NCBI GenBank assembly: GCA_045105075.1
Contig: JBGCDD010000043.1
Span: forward strand, 1-19,542
Origin: JBGCDD01 sp045105075
GTDB lineage: Bacteria; Pseudomonadota; Alphaproteobacteria; Rhodobacterales; Rhodobacteraceae
Length of the DNA: 19,542 nucleotides
Direction of reading: 5' to 3'
This document shows, one piece after another, positions 15,398 through 19,542 of the stretch; the first letter of the stretch is position 1, and every line of letters begins with the position of its first letter. The translations under genes and the position numbers were made by a program. Below the pieces are notes generated by a model, which was not told where the DNA came from, made no database searches, and worked only from the letters and a program-made list of their open reading frames with translations.

Positions 15398-16332
15398 TGA
15401 ACTTTGGACAGCACTTCCTTGAGACCTGCGATCATATCGTCAATGTCATTGGCCAGCTGCGCCGACCCGACGAATTTGGCCGGGAATTTCAGCTTGTTGG
15501 TCACCATGTCCACAAACTCGGCATCGGTCGTTGCCTTTTCGATGGCGGTTTCCAACGTTGCCACGATGTCGGCCGGCGTGCCTTTTGGCACCACGAGCAC
15601 GGCCTGGCTTGGCATTGACACGCCAAAGGTTTCGCTCACCGAAGGGATATCGGCAGAGGCCAGCAAGCGGCCCGGGTTCATCGACATCAGAACTTTCATT
15701 TCATCGCCGTAGCGGTTGTGAACGCCACCGGACCAGGCGAAATCAACCTTGCCGCCCAGCAAGAATGGCACCATTTCGCCGCCGCCTTTGGTCGGGATGG
15801 CCTGCCATTTTACGCCTACTTGCGCTCCGATGAAATCAACAAAAATCTTCGACATACCGCCCTGATCCGCAAAATTGAGGGAGTTTGTCTTGGCGTATTC
15901 GATGAGCTCGTCCATTGTGTCGAACGGGGCATCCGCCTTGGCAATGATGGCCTGCTGATACTCGGTGATTTGGCCGACATAGGTGAAGCTGTCGACATCG
16001 TATTTCACGTTTTGGGTCATTGGCGGCCACAGCAGTGAGCTGACCGCAGCAAAGAGCACAGTGTATCCGTCCGGTGCCATTGCGGCGACCTCTGTGGCAC
16101 CCACCGCGCCACCTGCACCGGGGCGCGTTTTGACCACAACATTGACGCCAAGCGCTTCGCCCAGGGCCTTGGAGAAGACGCGCGCCATTGTTTCGGTGCT
16201 GCCGCCAGCCTTGTAGGGCACCACAAGAGTCACGGGTTTCTCAGGATACTCAGCCGCCGCGGTAACGGCGCTTGCGCCCAGGGCAACTGCCGCCAGAACT
16301 GACATCATCTTACGTCGCGTGAAATTCAACAT
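15394..16332 (-). CDS. Tripartite tricarboxylate transporter, TctC-type periplasmic binding protein
   Basis: A 312-residue solute-binding protein. The leader MLNFTRRKMMSVLAAVALGA has a twin-arginine-like TRRKMM, so Tat export is possible; cleavage is probably in the AVTAAAEYP stretch. The mature protein starts YPEKPVTLVVPYKAGGSTETMARVF, the hallmark of the Bug/TctC family, and has KTRPGAGGAVGATEVAAMAPDGYT, whose Gly-rich loop touches the substrate. The start at 16332 follows GGGGGAG; an ATG five codons upstream gives a poorer leader. As first gene of the operon it sets specificity, but the pocket does not reveal the ligand. Confidence 0.95.
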   Translation of the reverse strand: MLNFTRRKMMSVLAAVALGASAVTAAAEYPEKPVTLVVPYKAGGSTETMARVFSKALGEALGVNVVVKTRPGAGGAVGATEVAAMAPDGYTVLFAAVSSLLWPPMTQNVKYDVDSFTYVGQITEYQQAIIAKADAPFDTMDELIEYAKTNSLNFADQGGMSKIFVDFIGAQVGVKWQAIPTKGGGEMVPFLLGGKVDFAWSGGVHNRYGDEMKVLMSMNPGRLLASADIPSVSETFGVSMPSQAVLVVPKGTPADIVATLETAIEKATTDAEFVDMVTNKLKFPAKFVGSAQLANDIDDMIAGLKEVLSKVQ

Positions 16333-16458
16333 AGTCCTCTCCCCCATTGGAGTTGTTTATGAGTAGTGCTTCTTGGCATAAACTATAGAGTTTTCATCTT
16401 TGAGTCTATCGCCTAGTCTTTCCGTGACCCCTTATTGGCAGCACGGAGACATCAGATC
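16333..16458. promoter_or_regulatory. TTT / DUF3604 divergent promoter region
   Basis: The 126-base region holds promoters for both operons. AAACT-ATAG-AGTTT at 16380-16393 is an inverted repeat with 5-bp arms and is a candidate operator for the GntR regulator. A second, looser pair (AGTCTA at 16402-16407 and TAGTCT at 16413-16418) lies closer to the plus-strand gene. On the minus strand TATAGT within the repeat could serve as a -10 box. GGAG at 16445-16448 is the ribosome binding site of the DUF3604 gene. The operator assignment is inference. Confidence 0.4.
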
Positions 16459-18753
16459 ATGACCGGTTCCACTTTTTTCAGCGCAGTTGAGTCCTATCTG
16501 GTTGGTGACAACGCCCCGTCTGTGCGACCCGGCGATGATCCTGCGCTGTATGGTTCTGCAACACTGGACCCTTTGGGCGCGGTCGAGGTGCGCAGCTATC
16601 AGACGTTTCAGGTGACCTACCGGGTGGGACGCATCGGCCTTGATGACATGGGCGGCATTCGCGTGTGTTTTCGCATGATCTCGGACAGCGGCAAATTGCA
16701 GGCGCATAGCCCGTCTGCGCCCAACTACGTGTCTGCCACATGCAGCGGCAGCGGCACGATTTCCCTGACAGTCGGTCCAGACGGGCAGCGGCCCTGGAAC
16801 CTGGCCGTCACCGCGCAACTCAATGGCGGGTATCTGGATGAAGGTGATGAGATCGTGCTGACCTTCGGGGATACCTCGCAGGGTTCGCTTGGCATGTTGA
16901 TGCAGACATTTGCCGAAGGCGGGTTCGAGTTCAAGGTGATGACGGATGTGCAGGCCACCGGCAATTACCTGCCCCTTGAGCAGCAATTCACGGTGCCAAT
17001 CGTTGCGGGCCCGCCGCACAAATGGTTCGGGGTTGTCCCGACACTGCGCAGGCCGGACGAGGCGTTTCATCTGGGCCTGAAATGCGAAGACATCTGGGGC
17101 AATCCGACGGCCAAGGTGTCCGGAAGGGTCCGTTTAGAGCCATCGATGCCGGTTGCTGGGTTGAAAGCCGAGTTTGACTACGCCCCCGACGACCGCGCGC
17201 TGGTGCTTGAGGGGCTTTGCGTCGCCGAAGAAGGCACGCTGCGCATCAAAGTGTTTGTGGACGACACAGAGGTTGCCGAGGCCGGGCCGCTGGTGATCGC
17301 AAAGGGCGATCACGCTGGTTTCTGGGGCGATCTGCACGGGCAAACGGGTGAAACTGTCGGTGTTAACACGATCGAAAGCTACTTTGACTTTGCCCGCAAC
17401 AAGGCGTTCCTTGAGGTTTCTGCCCATCAGGGTAACGATTTTCAGATCAACAAGGCATTCTGGGCAAAACTGAATGTCACGACGGCAGAGTGGGACGAAC
17501 CCGGCCGGTTCACCGTTTTTCCGGGGTATGAATGGTCCGGCAACACCGCAATTGGCGGTGACCACAATGTCTTTTTCGCGGACGAAGGCCGCCCGATCTA
17601 TCGGTGCAGCCACGCCATAATGGAAGACAGATCGGAAATGGGCAGCGATGCCAATACGCTGACGGACCTCTACACCGCGCTCCGGGATGAAAACTCGGTT
17701 GTCTATGCCCATGTCGGCGGGCGTTATGCCAACATCCACTATGATCACGATCCACTGCTTGAGACGGCGGTGGAAATGCACTCGGCTTGGGGAACATTCG
17801 AATGGATCCTCACCGACGGTTTTCCTCTGGGGCGTCGTGTCGGGGTGGTTTGCAACTCTGATGGGCACAAGGGACGCCCCGGTGCCTCTTACCCCGGTGC
17901 CTCGACCTTTGGCGCTTTTGGGGGGCTGACGTGTTTTCTGACGGATCGCAACGATCGCGCCTCTATCATGGAAGCGCAGCGGCGTCGGCACCATTACGGC
18001 ACAACTGGCTGCCGGATGCATATGGCAGTGACAGCCGCGCTGCCCGAAGGATCAACGATTGCGGAGCGCAACCCCGATGCTGTGCCAGACACACCGCGCC
18101 ACCCCGCACGACGTGCGATCATGGGCGATATCGTTGAAACCAGTGCAGACAGTGTTGAGCTGAACATAGACGTGGCCGCCCACGCAGGCATTCTAGAGGT
18201 TGAACTGCGCCGCGGCAGTGATGTTCTGGAAACGCTGCGCCCGTTTGACGAAAAGGATCTTGGTCGCCGGGTGCGCGTTGTCTGGTCAGGGGCCGAATAC
18301 CGTGGCCGTGGGCGCAACACGACGTGGCGCGGGCAAATCCGCTTTGACGGTGCACAAATCGAGCGTTTTGAGCCGATCAACAAATGGAACCCCGAAAGCA
18401 GGTTGAATCCCACCGGATCGGACAGCGTTGTGTTTGAGACGATCACCACCGGGAACTTCATGGGCTTTGACGCTTGGCTGAAAAACCCAGAAAAAGCTGA
18501 AGCTTTGTTGCGGACCAATCATGTGACCGCAGATGTCGCGCTCGACAAGATTGGCCTCGAGCCGACAACTTTCGAGGCGGGCGGTCTAGAGCGACGGGTG
18601 TCCGTCAGACGCCTGCCCGATGCACCACTGCCGCGAGAACTGTCTGCGAAGCGCACAGTGATACTTTCCAAAACTGGAGACGATCCGATTTGGATCTGCG
18701 TGACGACCGAGGATGGCTATCAGGCCTGGTCAAGCCCGATCTATTTTATCTAG
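16459..18753 (+). CDS. DUF3604 family protein (PHP-like metallohydrolase, putative)
   Basis: A 764-residue protein. The first 270 or so residues look beta-rich. The conserved core then shows FWGDLHGQTGETVG (Asp291, His293), SAHQGNDFQ (His323), FPGYEWSGNTAIGGDHNVFF (Glu358, His369), VVYAHVGGRYANI (His418), VEMHSAWGTFEW (Glu439, His441) and CNSDGHKGRPG (Asp468, His470). This HxH / H / E / H / DxH order resembles PHP-type metal sites that hydrolyse phosphoesters, and I recognise the family as DUF3604, without assigned function. There is no signal peptide, so it should be cytoplasmic. The start at 16459 follows GGAG; a TTG at 16435 is a weaker alternative. It is divergent from a TTT operon, suggesting it acts on the imported compound. 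Confidence 0.85.
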   Translation: MTGSTFFSAVESYLVGDNAPSVRPGDDPALYGSATLDPLGAVEVRSYQTFQVTYRVGRIGLDDMGGIRVCFRMISDSGKLQAHSPSAPNYVSATCSGSGTISLTVGPDGQRPWNLAVTAQLNGGYLDEGDEIVLTFGDTSQGSLGMLMQTFAEGGFEFKVMTDVQATGNYLPLEQQFTVPIVAGPPHKWFGVVPTLRRPDEAFHLGLKCEDIWGNPTAKVSGRVRLEPSMPVAGLKAEFDYAPDDRALVLEGLCVAEEGTLRIKVFVDDTEVAEAGPLVIAKGDHAGFWGDLHGQTGETVGVNTIESYFDFARNKAFLEVSAHQGNDFQINKAFWAKLNVTTAEWDEPGRFTVFPGYEWSGNTAIGGDHNVFFADEGRPIYRCSHAIMEDRSEMGSDANTLTDLYTALRDENSVVYAHVGGRYANIHYDHDPLLETAVEMHSAWGTFEWILTDGFPLGRRVGVVCNSDGHKGRPGASYPGASTFGAFGGLTCFLTDRNDRASIMEAQRRRHHYGTTGCRMHMAVTAALPEGSTIAERNPDAVPDTPRHPARRAIMGDIVETSADSVELNIDVAAHAGILEVELRRGSDVLETLRPFDEKDLGRRVRVVWSGAEYRGRGRNTTWRGQIRFDGAQIERFEPINKWNPESRLNPTGSDSVVFETITTGNFMGFDAWLKNPEKAEALLRTNHVTADVALDKIGLEPTTFEAGGLERRVSVRRLPDAPLPRELSAKRTVILSKTGDDPIWICVTTEDGYQAWSSPIYFI

Positions 18754-19327
18754 CAGAGGCCGCCAACTGAACCATCTCACGGTGACCCGCCGCATGCCGA
18801 ACCTTGCAAAAGGCTGCGACGGTGCGCCGGTTTTGTTTTCGTATGTTCAAAGGGCATACGTTGAAAAGGATCCTTTGCTGATCCTTGTGTGGGACACAAA
18901 TCAGGACGTTGCGCAGAAAAACCACGTCGAACGGTCCGCCTGATTTCGGTTTCTCCACCAGATTGTGCAGCCGGAAGGTGATGCGCCTCATGATTTCGGG
19001 TTTGACCCGATATCCGGCCGCATCGTTGCCAACCAGGTACTGATCAAAAAGGTCCGGGTCCTCATTCTGGAACCGCACGGCAGCCCGGCCGACGTAGAGC
19101 CCGCTGGTTGCTATATCGATCACGCGCGAAGATGTATCCGTGCCAAGAGCTGAGTAGTCAAACCCTGTGTTGGCTTGGCGCGCTTCTTCGAGCACGACGT
19201 CCATCGTGTGGGCGTTTTCGCCGGTCGACGCTGCGGCGGACCACGCTTTCATCTGGTGAGCGCCGGGGTTGTCCAGAAAGCGTGGGATCACAGCTTCGCG
19301 CAGATGGGACCAGACTCTCGGTGTCCG
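18746..19327 (-). pseudogene. CheR-type methyltransferase remnant
   Basis: The minus strand reads HLREAVIPRFLDNPGAHQMK, AWSAAASTGENAHT, ALGTDTSSRVIDIATSGLY, then YRVKPEIMRRITFRLHNL and FDVVFLRNVLI. These match the SAM-binding domain of CheR, which methylates glutamates on chemoreceptors. It is open but truncated on both sides. Upstream of about 19327 there is no N-terminal CheR domain and no credible start, and after about 18857 (ILFNV) the sequence departs from the family before a stop at 18746. The SAM loop is degenerate (ASTGENAHT, where many have CSTGEEPYS). It overlaps the end of the convergent DUF3604 gene by eight bases. Probably non-functional. Confidence 0.7.
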
Positions 19328-19412
19328 ATGATAAAAGTAGGATGGCCCTGTCCCGCAAGTTCCGCCCCATGTGCTGGTTTAGGCCACCTTCTGTTCGAAA
19401 GCGTCTCTTGCC

Positions 19413-19440
19413 CGGCAGGCGCATGCTTAGCATGCTGCCG
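19413..19440. repeat. Nested inverted repeat / hairpin
   Basis: An inner perfect inverted repeat GCATGCT-T-AGCATGC (19421-19435) lies inside outer arms CGGCAG (19413-19418) and CTGCCG (19435-19440). Together they can form one bulged hairpin. There is no adjacent T-tract on either strand, so it is not a plain terminator; it may be a protein site or repeat end near the CheR remnant. Confidence 0.5.
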
Positions 19441-19464
19441 AAAGGGGGCTTGTATATGCAGCTT

Positions 19465-19542
19465 TCACACGCCGCTGGCCTGTAGGTGTGCGTGGATTAG
19501 GTCCAAGTCGTTGATGCGTGCACGTGGCTCCTGGCTTCTATC
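19465..19542 (-). CDS. Possible C-terminal end of an unknown gene (partial, low support)
   Basis: At the right edge the minus strand holds 25 open codons ending ARINDLDLIHAHLQASGV before a TGA at 19465-19467. The composition looks protein-like (an amphipathic end) but it is too short to identify. The gene would begin beyond the window. It could equally be a chance open frame. Between it and the CheR remnant (19328-19464) I see only the nested hairpin and no gene. Confidence 0.25.
   Translation of the reverse strand, partial: DRSQEPRARINDLDLIHAHLQASGV

Noticed and set aside
1..19542. CRISPR array, tRNA or rRNA gene, insertion-sequence transposase
   Set aside because: No regularly spaced repeats, no cloverleaf or rRNA signature and no transposase frame were seen, despite signs of rearrangement.

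Overview
The window looks like a chromosomal segment from an alphaproteobacterium, most likely the Roseobacter group of the Rhodobacterales. The ribosomal proteins are alphaproteobacterial in type, including an L3 with an Ala/Glu-rich tail. The base composition is moderately GC-rich. It also carries gene families I associate with Rhodobacteraceae (DUF6525, DUF1826, tripartite tricarboxylate transporters, a DUF3604 protein). This assignment is inference from the sequence; no search was run.

Layout. (1) 1-2407, + strand: the 3' end of tuf, a structured intergenic leader, then rpsJ-rplC-rplD-rplW, the last three joined by ATGA overlaps and closed by a textbook intrinsic terminator. The usual next gene, rplB, is not in the window, so the S10 cluster is cut after L23. 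(2) 2720-9488, - strand: one tightly packed set of eight genes, read cobW-like GTPase, DUF1826, DUF6525, periplasmic binding protein, ATPase, ATPase, permease, permease. A divergent Rrf2-type regulator (9593-10015) shares a short intergenic region with it that carries a 19-bp inverted repeat. (3) 10252-12417: a MAPEG membrane protein, a LysR regulator and, divergent from LysR, the decayed remains of a haloalkane-dehalogenase-like alpha/beta hydrolase. (4) 12666-16332, - strand: a TctC-TctB-TctA transporter operon ending in its own GntR/UTRA regulator. It is divergent from a large DUF3604 PHP-like protein (16459-18753, + strand). (5) 18746-19542: a broken CheR-like methyltransferase remnant and an unassigned edge.

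How the genes may work together. COG0523 GTPases with DUF1826 partners are known from zinc-starvation contexts, so the nickel/oligopeptide-type importer fused into that operon is a candidate uptake system for a metal, a metal chelate or a peptide, under an Rrf2 regulator rather than an obvious Zur. The TTT system probably imports an organic acid that the divergent DUF3604 enzyme acts on, with the GntR protein as local switch. The two remnants (hydrolase and CheR), together with the split ribosomal cluster, suggest that this locus has been repeatedly rearranged.
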